From assembly GCA_958438955.1 (NCBI GenBank), contig CAUBTS010000051.1, positions 1 through 14,032 on the forward strand: 14,032 bases of DNA. Direction: 5' to 3'. The stretch comes from an uncultured Collinsella sp. (GTDB lineage: Bacteria; Actinomycetota; Coriobacteriia; Coriobacteriales; Coriobacteriaceae). Positions 5,841-14,029 of this stretch are shown here, in pieces; position 1 is the first letter of the stretch; each line of letters starts with the position of its first letter. Below the pieces are notes generated by a model that worked only from the letters and a program-made list of their open reading frames with translations, did no database searches and was not told the origin of the DNA. The translations under genes were made by a program, and so were the position numbers.

Positions 5841-6005
5841 TGTCGAAACCACGGGCATAAGGTGTCTAAAACCCAACCCGCGGTGATGAAAAGTTTTGCG
5901 CAGGTTTTGAACGTGGAAAACCACCCCTGTTGCACACAGGTTGCTGTCGATTCTCTTTCTGGGTCTGACCTGCGTCTTTGGGAGTAATCAACAGTTTCGT
6001 CAGTG

Positions 6006-6050
6006 CTATTACTATTATTAAGATATTTATATCTATAGAAAGGTATTAAA
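6006..6050. promoter_or_regulatory. DnaA-trio run and AT-rich duplex-unwinding element
   Basis: The plus strand reads CTA TTA CTA TTA TTA at 6006-6020, so the complementary strand read 3' to 5' is GAT AAT GAT AAT AAT: five consecutive DnaA-trios of the kind described at bacterial unwinding sites. The box-like TAATCAACA (5985-5993) lies 12 bp to the left and a 30-bp AT-rich stretch lies to the right, which is the expected order of box, spacer, trios and AT-rich DNA. The dnaN Shine-Dalgarno (AGAAAGG, 6037-6043) lies in the same AT-rich stretch. Confidence 0.68.
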
Positions 6051-6052
6051 AG

Positions 6053-7156
6053 ATGAAGTTCACCGTCAGCCAAAGCTCGCTTACACAAGCCATCGGCGTC
6101 GTTATGAAGGGCGTCGCTTCGGCATCCACCCTTCCCATCCTGTCGGGCGTGCTCGTTAAGGCCCAAGACGGCATCTTGGAATTCCAGACCTCTAACTACA
6201 CCATCTCGATCCGTCATCGCATCGCGGCGCATGTCGAAGAAGAGGGCGAGATGGTTATCCCCTGTAAGATGCTCTCCAATATCACCAAGACCCTCCCCGA
6301 TGCCCCGGTCACCTTTGAGCTGTCCGAGCGCCAAGTGCTGATTGGTTGCGAGAAGAGCTCTTTTAGGCTGAACACGCTCGATGCCAATGACTTCCCCGAG
6401 TTTCCGGCCTATGCCATCGAGAGTGCCGTGGAGCTGCCGACCGATATCTTGTCCGAGATGGTCAGCCGCGTGTGGCGCGTCACCTCGACCGACAAGGCCC
6501 GCCCCATCCTGGGCGGCGTGCACATGAAGGTCGAGAACAACACCGTTCGCCTGGTGGCGACCGATTCCTTCCGTTTGGCCGTGTGCGATACGCAGGTCGA
6601 GACCTCGACCCTCGAGGGTTCCTTTGAGCTCAACGTTCCGGCCGACGCCTTTAACGACGCGCTGAACATCATGGCAAGCCAGGCGACCATCATGATCGGG
6701 GCTACCGACACCCAGGTCGTCTTCGAGGCCGGCAACACCACCTACGTGTCGCGCCGCATCGAGGGCGTGTACCCCAACTACAAGCAGCTCATCCCCGATT
6801 CGTGCGTGACGAGCGTCAAGATCGACGTCGCCGCCTTCAATGCCGCCCTCAAGCGTGTTGCCGTTATCGCGAGCGCCAACCCCGCCGTCAAGTTCGAGAT
6901 CGACGTCGAGAACGGGCAGATGGGCCTGTCTTCCATCTCCAACGACCAGGATCTGGCGCAGGAGACGATCGATGTCGAGGCCAAGGGCGAGTCGGGTACC
7001 ATCGCCTTCAACTACCACTACATCTTCGGCTGCCTCAATGCCCTGTCCAAGGAGAAGGAGATCACGCTGGAGCTCAAGAGCTACTCGCAGGCGGGCATCT
7101 TCAAGTCCTACGACAAGATCAACTACCTGTACCTGGTCATGCCGGTCCGCATCTAG
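6053..7156 (+). CDS. dnaN: DNA polymerase III beta subunit (sliding clamp)
   Basis: The product is 367 aa, normal for the clamp, with three repeated clamp folds at about 1-120, 121-245 and 246-367. Family marks include FTVSQSSL at the start, LPILSGVLV, the R-x-S/N-TLDANDFPEFP region near 118-128, ATDSFRLAV in the second domain, YPNYKQLIP at the domain 2-3 border and the C-terminal YLYLVMPVRI that forms part of the pocket for polymerase and other partners. The dimeric ring tethers Pol III and repair enzymes to DNA. The ATG has AGAAAGG 9 nt upstream. recF follows after 10 nt. Confidence 0.98.
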   Translation: MKFTVSQSSLTQAIGVVMKGVASASTLPILSGVLVKAQDGILEFQTSNYTISIRHRIAAHVEEEGEMVIPCKMLSNITKTLPDAPVTFELSERQVLIGCEKSSFRLNTLDANDFPEFPAYAIESAVELPTDILSEMVSRVWRVTSTDKARPILGGVHMKVENNTVRLVATDSFRLAVCDTQVETSTLEGSFELNVPADAFNDALNIMASQATIMIGATDTQVVFEAGNTTYVSRRIEGVYPNYKQLIPDSCVTSVKIDVAAFNAALKRVAVIASANPAVKFEIDVENGQMGLSSISNDQDLAQETIDVEAKGESGTIAFNYHYIFGCLNALSKEKEITLELKSYSQAGIFKSYDKINYLYLVMPVRI

Positions 7157-7166
7157 CAACCGCCCT

Positions 7167-8273
7167 ATGACCATGTTCGCCCGCGATCTTTCCGTCGCGC
7201 ACTACCGCAGCTTCGATAGCTATCGCCTTGCCCTGGACGAGGGCGTGACGATACTTGCGGGACCCAACGCGGCGGGAAAGACCAATCTCATAGAGGCGCT
7301 GCAGCTGCTGACGAGCGGCGCCTCGTTTAGGCATCCGACCGCCGCCGAGCTCGTCCATGACGGCGCGGACTCGTGCAAGGTTGAGCTGAGGCTCGAGGGC
7401 GACGGCCGCGTGCTTGATATGGGATTGAGCGCGGAGGACGGTAAGCGCTCGTTTAGCCGCAACGGCAAGAGATGCTCTGCCGCCGGTGTGCGCGGAGTCC
7501 TGCCGAGCGTGCTGTTTTGCCCCGACCATCTGGACATGGTTAAGCGAGGCGCCAGTGTGCGCCGTGCCGCCCTCGATGACTTTGGCATGCAACTGAGCGC
7601 ACGCTATGCCGATCTTGCGAGCACCTATGGGCGCTGCGTGACCCAGCGTAACGCCTTGCTCAAGGAGGCCTGGTGCTGCCGCGAGATGCTCGGCGCGTGG
7701 AACGATTCGATTGCCCGCGCGGGCTCGGCCCTGCTCGTGCACCGGTTGGCCCTGCTCGACCGGCTGGCGGGCCATGTGCACACTGCCTACGGGCAAGTGG
7801 CGTCCGGCGAGGCCGCCAACGTGACCTATACGTCCACGCTGGGGGATTTGCCCCAGGTCGAGGATCGCGAAGAGCTGAAGGACTGGGCGTACGAGCGCAT
7901 GCTGGCTGCCCTTGATGAGCACGCCGACGAGGAAATTCGCCGCGGCGTGACGTTGGTGGGACCGCATCGCGATGAGATTGAGTTTGCCGTGGCGGGTCGA
8001 TCCGCCCGTTCATTTGCCAGCCAAGGTCAGCAGCGGACGTTGGTTTTGGCCTGGAAGGTGGCGGAGGTGGCCGTGGCTCGCGATGTCCTGGGCACCGCCC
8101 CACTGCTGCTTTTGGACGACGTGATGAGCGAGCTCGACGGCGAGCGTCGCGGCGCTTTTCTGCGGCTGATCGGCGATGATATCCAGACGGTCATAACCAC
8201 GACCAACCTGGGGTATTTTACCGATGACCTGCTTGATCGAGCCAAGGTGGTGAGCATGGGTGAGACGTGCTAA
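7167..8273 (+). CDS. recF: DNA replication and repair protein RecF
   Basis: The product is 368 aa, typical length. It is an SMC-like ABC ATPase that helps load RecA at single-strand gaps. Visible marks are the N-terminal LSVAHYRSFDSY, Walker A GPNAAGKT (32-39), the ABC signature ASQGQQRTLVLAWK and Walker B LLLLDDVMSELD. The reading frame is open far upstream through dnaN, so I took the first ATG after the dnaN stop; a second ATG two codons later (7173) is equally possible, since neither has a clear Shine-Dalgarno and translation is probably coupled to dnaN. The end overlaps the next gene by 14 nt. Confidence 0.96.
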   Translation: MTMFARDLSVAHYRSFDSYRLALDEGVTILAGPNAAGKTNLIEALQLLTSGASFRHPTAAELVHDGADSCKVELRLEGDGRVLDMGLSAEDGKRSFSRNGKRCSAAGVRGVLPSVLFCPDHLDMVKRGASVRRAALDDFGMQLSARYADLASTYGRCVTQRNALLKEAWCCREMLGAWNDSIARAGSALLVHRLALLDRLAGHVHTAYGQVASGEAANVTYTSTLGDLPQVEDREELKDWAYERMLAALDEHADEEIRRGVTLVGPHRDEIEFAVAGRSARSFASQGQQRTLVLAWKVAEVAVARDVLGTAPLLLLDDVMSELDGERRGAFLRLIGDDIQTVITTTNLGYFTDDLLDRAKVVSMGETC

Positions 8274-8823
8274 TTACGAGCGCGAGAGCGAAACGGTCGC
8301 CTTCAGTGGATTTTTAAACGCAGAGCGCCAGCGCATCCTGGCGGCCGCGACGCCTGAGCGCCGCGTGCAGATGGAGGCTGCAGAGGAATCTCGTGCGGTC
8401 TATCGCGCCTGGAATGCGGTGTGCTCGGGCACGCGCGAGGGGCGCCATGTGACGGGCCTGCGCTACCTGCCCGAGTCCAATGAGCTGCTGGTATATCTCG
8501 ACTCGCCCTCGTGGACGCAGGAAATGACGCTGTTGCGCGAGATCATCCGCGCGCGCATGGAGCGCGCCGGTGCGCATGTGGACGGCCTGGTGTTCAAAAC
8601 CACCGCGCCCGGTCACACGCCGCCCGCCGCCAAGGAGCGCCTGCGTCCGGCGACGACCGAGCGCCCGCCGGCTCCGCACGCCGACCTAAGTGAGGCCGAG
8701 CGCACCGAGATTGAGCGCCAAGTGGCGCCCATCGAAGACCAAAAACTGCGCGAGGCCCTCGAGAATGCCATGAGAGCCAGTGCCGAGTGGGCCAAGGGCG
8801 TGCAAAGCAAAAAAGAGCCTTAA
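8260..8823 (+). CDS. DUF721 (DciA-like) protein
   Basis: The 187-aa product has a DUF721 core at about 48-100: W51 in YRAWNAVCSG, H63 in REGRHVTGL, a strand ELLVYLDSPSWTQEM (W85) and the helix LLREIIRARM. The C-terminal third is Pro/Ala-rich then a charged helix (SEAERTEIERQ). DUF721 includes DciA, which loads or activates the DnaB replicative helicase in bacteria lacking DnaC-type loaders, and a member between recF and gyrB is standard in actinobacteria. The start is GTG with AAGGTGG 9 nt upstream, inside recF. The unit ends at the terminator 27 nt after the stop. DciA activity in this lineage is inferred. Confidence 0.86.
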   Translation: MRRANYERESETVAFSGFLNAERQRILAAATPERRVQMEAAEESRAVYRAWNAVCSGTREGRHVTGLRYLPESNELLVYLDSPSWTQEMTLLREIIRARMERAGAHVDGLVFKTTAPGHTPPAAKERLRPATTERPPAPHADLSEAERTEIERQVAPIEDQKLREALENAMRASAEWAKGVQSKKEP

Positions 8824-8850
8824 ATCGCATCTGGTGGCCTTGTAGAGCCA

Positions 8851-8879
8851 AATACCCTCGTTCCCGAGGGTATTTTTTT
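8851..8879 (+). terminator. Intrinsic terminator of the dnaN-recF-DUF721 unit
   Basis: A perfect 10-bp stem (8851-8860 with 8865-8874) closes a TTCC loop and runs into seven T residues (8873-8879). Confidence 0.93.
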
Positions 8880-8905
8880 ACGATAAACTAGTAAGGCTGT
8901 ACACA
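8877..8905 (+). promoter_or_regulatory. Weak candidate promoter of gyrB
   Basis: TTTACG (8877-8882) and TACACA (8900-8905) are 17 nt apart. They match the consensus at only 4 and 3 positions, but gyrB needs its own promoter because a strong terminator closes the unit before it. It would start transcription just before the Shine-Dalgarno. Confidence 0.25.
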
Positions 8906-8917
8906 TTTTCTTGACTG

Positions 8918-8924
8918 AAGGAGG
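8918..8924 (+). promoter_or_regulatory. Ribosome-binding site that fixes the gyrB start
   Basis: AAGGAGG lies 4 nt before the GTG at 8929. An upstream in-frame TTG at 8911 would put this motif inside the gene, so it is rejected. Confidence 0.85.
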
Positions 8925-8928
8925 ACGT

Positions 8929-10959
8929 GTGGCAAACGAAAACGATTACGATGGCGGCGAGATTAAGATTCTCGAAGGTCTCGAGGCCGTTCGTAAGCGC
9001 CCGGGCATGTATATCGGCTCGACGAGCGCCAGCGGTCTGCATCACCTGGTGTGGGAGATCGTTGACAACTCCGTCGACGAGGCCATGGCCGGTTTCTGCA
9101 CCGAGATCCAGGTGACGGTCCACGCCGACAACTCCATCACGGTCGTCGACAACGGGCGCGGCATCCCCGTCGACGAGCACCCTGTTAAAAAGATCCCGAC
9201 GCTCGAGGTCGTCATGACGATTTTGCACGCCGGCGGTAAGTTCGATAACTCGGCCTATAAGGTTTCGGGCGGCCTGCACGGCGTTGGCATCTCCGTCGTC
9301 AACGCACTGTCCAAGCGCGTGGTCGTTCAGGTTCGTCGCGACGGCAACACCTACGAGATGGAGTTCTCGCGCGGCAAGACCGTCAAGAAGATGGAGGTCG
9401 TGGGCACCTCGGATTCGACGGGCACCACCGTCACCTTCTGGCCCGACGACGAGATCTTCGAGACCTGCATCTACGATTTCGATACGCTGCACAACCGTCT
9501 GCAGGAGACGGCGTTCCTCAATAAGAACCTCAAAATCGTGCTGACCGACGAGCGCGAGGCGACTCCCCACGTGGAGGAGTTTTGCTACGAGGGCGGCATC
9601 ATCGACTTCGTCAAGTTCCTCAACGAGGGCAAGGACGTCCCCGAGGCCTTTAAGGAGCCCATCTACATCGAGGGCAAATCGGACCCGGACGCGCCTGTGA
9701 CCAAGATGGGCGAGGTCGAGGTTTCTCTGCAGTGGAATAGCGGTTACGGCGAGAACGTCATGTCGTTTGCCAACGACATCTACACCCCCGAGGGTGGCAT
9801 GCACCTTGAGGGCTTCCGCACCGCGCTCACCCGCGTGATCAACGATTACGCGCGCAAGCAGAACCTGCTCAAGGAAAAAGACGCCAACCTGACCGGCGAC
9901 GATGTGCGCGAGGGCCTTTCGGCCGTTATCTCGGTCAAGCTGCCCGATCCGCAGTTTGAGGGCCAGACCAAGGCCAAGCTCGGCAGCTCCTATATGCGCG
10001 CGCTCACACTCAAGATCGTGACCGACGGCCTCGCCGATTACTTGGAGGAGCATCCCAAGCCCGCTCGCGAGATCGTCAAGAAGGCGCAACAGGCCTGCAA
10101 GGCGCGCAATGCCGCCCGCAAGGCGCGCGAGGCGACCCGCCGCAAGAGCCTGCTCGAGACGGCGTCCCTGCCCGGTAAGCTCGCCGACTGCTCGGTGCGC
10201 GATGCCGAGCTGACCGAGCTCTTCATCGTAGAGGGCGACTCGGCAGGCGGTTCGGCCAAGGACGGCCGTCGCCGAGACATCCAGGCGATTCTGCCCCTGC
10301 GCGGCAAGATTTTGAACGTCGAACGCGTTGGTGACCATCGCGCGTTCTCGAGTGACACCATCCAGTCGCTGATTACCGCGATCGGCTGCGGCGTCACGAC
10401 GAGTGCCGGCGACGGCGGCGACTTCGATATCACCAAGGCGCGCTACCACAAGATCATCATCATGACCGATGCAGACGTCGACGGTGCGCATATCCGCATC
10501 CTGCTGCTGACGTTCTTCTACAAGTACATGCGTCCGCTGATCGATGCCGGCTACGTCTATGTTGCCTGCCCGCCCATCTTTGGCATTAAGGTGCGCAACA
10601 AGATCCACTACGTGTATCCCAACGGCCGCCAGCCCGAAGACGAGATCCTGCGCGATACCATCCAGAGTCTGGGCCTGAACCCCGACGATAACGACGAGGA
10701 CGGCAAGGCCAAGGACGGCAAGATCACCAAAAAGCGCAAGGGCTATACCGTCCAGCGCTACAAGGGTCTGGGCGAGATGGACCCCAAGCAGCTTGCCTCG
10801 ACGACGATGGATCCCAAGACCCGCATCCTGCAGCGCGTGTCGATCGAGGACGCCGTGGTGGCAGACCGCGCCGTGCGCGAGCTGATGGGTTCCGAGGTCG
10901 GCTATCGCCGCGAGTACATCGAGAAGCATGCACATGACGCACGATTCTTAGACGCCTAA
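8929..10959 (+). CDS. gyrB: DNA gyrase subunit B
   Basis: The product is 676 aa, of the short Gram-positive type. The GHKL ATPase domain has E43 and N47 (EIVDNSVDEAMAG), D74 in DNGRGIP and GGLHGVGISVVNAL near 114-126. The TOPRIM domain has E435 in EGDSAGGSAKDGRRRD and D514/D516/D518 in MTDADVDGAH, and the tail has RYKGLGEMDPKQL. GyrB drives strand passage by ATP hydrolysis; with GyrA it introduces negative supercoils, also needed at oriC. A Lys/Ala/Arg-rich helix (KKAQQACKARNAARKAREAT) lies before TOPRIM. A charged insert (NPDDNDEDGKAKDGK) near the C-terminus looks lineage-specific. gyrA follows after 155 nt. Confidence 0.98.
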   Translation: MANENDYDGGEIKILEGLEAVRKRPGMYIGSTSASGLHHLVWEIVDNSVDEAMAGFCTEIQVTVHADNSITVVDNGRGIPVDEHPVKKIPTLEVVMTILHAGGKFDNSAYKVSGGLHGVGISVVNALSKRVVVQVRRDGNTYEMEFSRGKTVKKMEVVGTSDSTGTTVTFWPDDEIFETCIYDFDTLHNRLQETAFLNKNLKIVLTDEREATPHVEEFCYEGGIIDFVKFLNEGKDVPEAFKEPIYIEGKSDPDAPVTKMGEVEVSLQWNSGYGENVMSFANDIYTPEGGMHLEGFRTALTRVINDYARKQNLLKEKDANLTGDDVREGLSAVISVKLPDPQFEGQTKAKLGSSYMRALTLKIVTDGLADYLEEHPKPAREIVKKAQQACKARNAARKAREATRRKSLLETASLPGKLADCSVRDAELTELFIVEGDSAGGSAKDGRRRDIQAILPLRGKILNVERVGDHRAFSSDTIQSLITAIGCGVTTSAGDGGDFDITKARYHKIIIMTDADVDGAHIRILLLTFFYKYMRPLIDAGYVYVACPPIFGIKVRNKIHYVYPNGRQPEDEILRDTIQSLGLNPDDNDEDGKAKDGKITKKRKGYTVQRYKGLGEMDPKQLASTTMDPKTRILQRVSIEDAVVADRAVRELMGSEVGYRREYIEKHAHDARFLDA

Positions 10960-10965
10960 TCCCTG

Positions 10966-11066
10966 CGGCTTTCCCAGCCACCGCACCTTCGCCCTCAATC
11001 GTCGGTCGCGTACCCAAGTACGCTTCCCTCCTCTTTCGGGCGAATCTGCGGCACCTGGAAAAGCCG
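10966..11066 (+). repeat. Large imperfect palindrome between gyrB and gyrA
   Basis: A 101-nt element folds on itself in four stacked stems: 10966-10977 with 11055-11066 (11 of 12 pairs), 10981-10985 with 11047-11051, 10988-10994 with 11038-11044, and an apical GCGTAC (11008-11013) with GTACGC (11018-11023) around a CCAA loop. An asymmetric internal loop separates the apex from the lower stems. No T tract follows, so it is not a plain terminator. It could be an interspersed palindromic repeat, an RNase processing site or a structured RNA in the gyrBA transcript. A smaller dyad, CGTGGT/ACCACG (11071-11076, 11090-11095), follows. Confidence 0.75.
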
Positions 11067-11114
11067 TCTCCGTGGTTGGGAACTAATGGACCACGCAAAC
11101 CATGAGGAGGTAAC

Positions 11115-13856
11115 GTGGCAGACGATATCAACAACAACGAGGGTATGGGCGAGGCCGGCGATGCCGGTATGCCCGACGATCTGAAGCGCCTGCTTGCCCG
11201 TGCTGAGCAGGGCGAGGACGGCGACCCGGACGCCTATAACCCCGATGCCGATGATGATGAGGAAGAGGACGACGACGCTGAGCTCGAGGAGAGCTTTGGC
11301 GAAGTCGACCGTGGTGCCTCGGCCGGTGAGGATATCAACGGCGGCCAGCTCCAGATTTCGGAGTTCGGTCGCGAGATGAAGCAGTCGTTCATCGAGTATT
11401 CGATGTCGGTCATCACGGCGCGCGCCCTGCCGGACGTGCGCGACGGCTTAAAGCCGGTGCACCGCCGCATCCTGTACGCGATGAACGAGAGCGGCATCTA
11501 CCCCAACCGCCCACATAAGAAGTCGGCCTGGACGGTCGGCGAAGTTATCGGTAAGTACCATCCGCACGGTGACTCCGCGGTCTACGAGGCCATGGTTCGC
11601 CTGGCGCAGTGGTTCTCCATGCGCACGCCGCTCATCGATGGTCACGGCAACTTCGGTAACATCGACGGCGACGGCGCGGCGGCCATGCGTTACACCGAGA
11701 GCCGCCTGGCAAAGCCCGCCATGGAACTGCTGCGCGACCTGCAGAAGGATACCGTCGACTGGCAGCCCAACTACGACGAATCGCTCGCCGAGCCCGTGGC
11801 GCTGCCTGCGCGCTTCCCCAACCTGCTGGTTAACGGCAGCCAAGGCATCGCCGTCGGCATGGCCACCAACATCGCCCCGCATAACCTCACCGAGGCGATC
11901 GAGGCCACCTGCTACCTGATCGACAACCCCGACGCCACCGTCGACGAGCTCATGCAGATCATGCCCGGTCCGGACTTCCCCACCGGCGCCATCATCATGG
12001 GCAGCGCCGGCATTAAGCAGAGCTACGAGACCGGTCGCGGCTCCATTACCGTGCGCGCCAAGGCACACGTGGAGTCCACCAAGACCGGCCGCAGCCGCTT
12101 GGTCTTTACCGAGATTCCCTACATGGTCAACAAGGGCACCCTGCAGGAGAAGATCGCCCAGCTCGTCAACGACAAGCGCATCGAGGGCATCTCGGATATG
12201 CGCGATGAGTCCAACCAGAAGGGCATCCGTCTGGTCATCGAGCTCAAGAAGGGCGTCATTCCGCAGGTCGTGCTCAACAATCTGTATAAGTACACCTCGC
12301 TGCAGACGACCTTTGGCGCCAACAACCTGGCACTCGTCAACGGCGTTCCCAAATGCCTGAGCCTGCGCGAGATGCTGCAGCACTACATCGACCACCAGGT
12401 CGACGTCGTTACCCGCCGCACCCGCTTCGACCTTAAGAAGGCCCAGGCCCGCGCGCATATCCTCGAGGGTTACCTGATGGCTCTCGACCATATCGACGAG
12501 GTCATTAGCATCATCCGCTCCTCGCAGACCGACTCCGAGGCCAGCAGCCGCCTGATCGAGCGCTTTGGCTTTACGCCCGAGCAGACCACGGCCATTCTCG
12601 AGATGAAGCTGCGCCGCCTGACCGGCCTGGAGCGCGACAAGATCCAAGAAGAGTTGGACGGCCTGCGCCGCGCCATCGCCTACTACGAGGACCTGCTGGC
12701 GCATGAGGAGAAGATCCTGGGCGTCATCAAGGAAGAGATGCGCGAGATCTCCAAGAAGTTTGGCGACAAGCGCCGCACCGAGATCAGCCAGGTTGAGAAG
12801 GACCTGGATGTCGAGGACCTCATCGCCGACGAGGATATGGTCGTGACCATCACCCATACCGGCTACGTTAAGCGTATCCCGGTGGCTGCCTACCGCGCCC
12901 AGAAGCGCGGCGGCAAGGGCGTATCGGGCGTCAACCTCAAAGAGGACGACGTTATCGACGAGATGTTCATCGCGTCCACGCACGAGTACGTGCTGTTCTT
13001 CTCGAGCAAGGGCAAGGTCTATCGCCTGAAGGTGCACGAGCTGCCGGTGGGTACGCGCCAGGCGCGCGGTACCGCGATCGTCAACCTGCTGCCCTTCGAG
13101 GAAGGCGAGAAGATCGCGAGCGTCATCAGCTGCCGCGAGTTCCCGGCCGACGAGTACCTGATGTTTGCCACCAAGAGCGGCATGGTCAAGAAGACCGTGA
13201 TGAGCGCATATGACCGCAGCCGTCGCGACGGCCTGATCGCTATCAACCTGCGTGACGACGACGCGCTGCTGAACGTGCGCCGCGTGCGCGAGGGCGACAA
13301 GATTATCCTGGCCACCACCGCGGGCAAGGCGATCATGTTCTCCGAGGAGCAGGTGCGCGCCACCGGCCGCGATACCAGCGGCGTTCGCGGTATCGGTCTG
13401 AAGGACGGCGTGAGCGTTCTGGGCATGGAAGTCACTAACGGCAACGGCGATCTATTCGTCATCACCGAGCGCGGCTACGGCAAGCGCACGCCGGTCGCGG
13501 ACTACCCGGAGCAGAATCGCGGCGGTCAGGGCGTCTACACCATTCAAATGACCGAGCGTAAGGGTAACCTCGCGGCCATGAAGACGGTGGGCCCGCAGCA
13601 CGAGCTGTTCATCGTGACGGAGGGCGCGACGGTCATTCGCGTCAAGACCGACGAGATCAGCCAGACCGGCCGCGCCACCCAGGGCGTCAAGATGATGACC
13701 GTCGACGACAACGACCGCGTATGCGCTGTCGCCCGCATGACGGCAGCCAAGGAAAAGCCCGAAGGCGAAGCCACAGAAAACGGCTCTGCTTCCGAAGAAA
13801 CCCCTGTCGATCTAGGCGACGGCAACGACATGCCAGAAGATCTCCTCGACGAGTAA
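11115..13856 (+). CDS. gyrA: DNA gyrase subunit A with acidic N-terminal extension
   Basis: The product is 913 aa. The breakage-reunion domain has the catalytic Y193 in AMRYTESRL (E. coli Y122, offset 71). The quinolone-target region GKYHPHGDSAVYEAM has S154 and E158 (E. coli S83 and D87), with no known resistance change at the Ser. The C-terminal beta-pinwheel carries the GyrA box Q596-K-R-G-G-K-G602, which separates GyrA from ParC. The C-terminal tail is acidic. Residues 1-75 precede the normal start of the family and are extremely acidic (20 of residues 31-65 are D or E). The GTG start has a strong GAGGAGG 4 nt upstream, which supports the extension being translated. GyrA cuts and rejoins the gate DNA with GyrB. 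Confidence 0.97.
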   Translation: MADDINNNEGMGEAGDAGMPDDLKRLLARAEQGEDGDPDAYNPDADDDEEEDDDAELEESFGEVDRGASAGEDINGGQLQISEFGREMKQSFIEYSMSVITARALPDVRDGLKPVHRRILYAMNESGIYPNRPHKKSAWTVGEVIGKYHPHGDSAVYEAMVRLAQWFSMRTPLIDGHGNFGNIDGDGAAAMRYTESRLAKPAMELLRDLQKDTVDWQPNYDESLAEPVALPARFPNLLVNGSQGIAVGMATNIAPHNLTEAIEATCYLIDNPDATVDELMQIMPGPDFPTGAIIMGSAGIKQSYETGRGSITVRAKAHVESTKTGRSRLVFTEIPYMVNKGTLQEKIAQLVNDKRIEGISDMRDESNQKGIRLVIELKKGVIPQVVLNNLYKYTSLQTTFGANNLALVNGVPKCLSLREMLQHYIDHQVDVVTRRTRFDLKKAQARAHILEGYLMALDHIDEVISIIRSSQTDSEASSRLIERFGFTPEQTTAILEMKLRRLTGLERDKIQEELDGLRRAIAYYEDLLAHEEKILGVIKEEMREISKKFGDKRRTEISQVEKDLDVEDLIADEDMVVTITHTGYVKRIPVAAYRAQKRGGKGVSGVNLKEDDVIDEMFIASTHEYVLFFSSKGKVYRLKVHELPVGTRQARGTAIVNLLPFEEGEKIASVISCREFPADEYLMFATKSGMVKKTVMSAYDRSRRDGLIAINLRDDDALLNVRRVREGDKIILATTAGKAIMFSEEQVRATGRDTSGVRGIGLKDGVSVLGMEVTNGNGDLFVITERGYGKRTPVADYPEQNRGGQGVYTIQMTERKGNLAAMKTVGPQHELFIVTEGATVIRVKTDEISQTGRATQGVKMMTVDDNDRVCAVARMTAAKEKPEGEATENGSASEETPVDLGDGNDMPEDLLDE

Positions 13857-13896
13857 GAGGTCCTGGCTGGTAGAAAATATCAGACCCCATATATCG

Positions 13897-13929
13897 GCGG
13901 TCGGCGCACTGCGCGCCGACCGCTTTTTT
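13897..13929 (+). terminator. Intrinsic terminator after gyrA
   Basis: A perfect 11-bp GC-rich stem (13897-13907 with 13913-13923) around a 5-nt loop is followed by six T residues (13924-13929). It lies 40 nt after the gyrA stop and closes the gyrBA unit. Confidence 0.93.
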
Positions 13930-13993
13930 GAAAACCTTGGGACTCGTGTTCGCCCCGGTCGCACGGCGGCATGTGAAGTCGATCGCGAGTTCC

Positions 13994-14029
13994 GCACGAG
14001 CCGGAGAGCACTTAATGTGCTCTCCGTGC
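13994..14029. repeat. Hairpin without T tract at the window end
   Basis: A 9-bp perfect stem (14003-14011 with 14017-14025) around TTAAT is extended by GCAC/GTGC (13994-13997, 14026-14029) across a 5-nt bulge. It lies about 65 nt beyond the gyrA terminator. It may belong to the leader of a gene outside the window; nothing else between 13930 and 14032 is interpretable. Confidence 0.6.

Larger units (their letters stand above)
5815..6052. other. dnaA-dnaN intergenic region, right part of the putative origin
   Basis: The 238-bp stretch holds one AGTTTTCAACA on the minus strand (5840-5830), several short dyads (5823-5830 with 5860-5867; 5903-5908 with 5917-5922; 5926-5930 with 5936-5940), a near-canonical box TTTTCCACG on the minus strand (5920-5912), a box-like TAATCAACA at 5985-5993, and then a DnaA-trio run with an AT-rich tail leading into dnaN. 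No intrinsic terminator follows dnaA and I could not place a clear dnaN promoter. Confidence 0.75.

Noticed and set aside
6840..7166. Upstream open extension of recF across dnaN
   Set aside because: It overlaps dnaN in another frame, is Arg/Ser-rich out-of-frame sequence, and RecF homology starts only at the ATG region 7167-7175.
8878..10935. 685-codon open frame antisense to gyrB, and similar long antisense frames at 850-1665, 2632-3915, 5777-7174 and 11448-13037
   Set aside because: They mirror well-recognised genes on the other strand, show no family features, and are expected in GC-rich coding DNA with strong codon bias.
13812..13997. Minus-strand 61-codon frame across the gyrA end and terminator
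   Set aside because: It runs through the gyrA terminator hairpin, has no ribosome-binding site I can see and no recognisable product.
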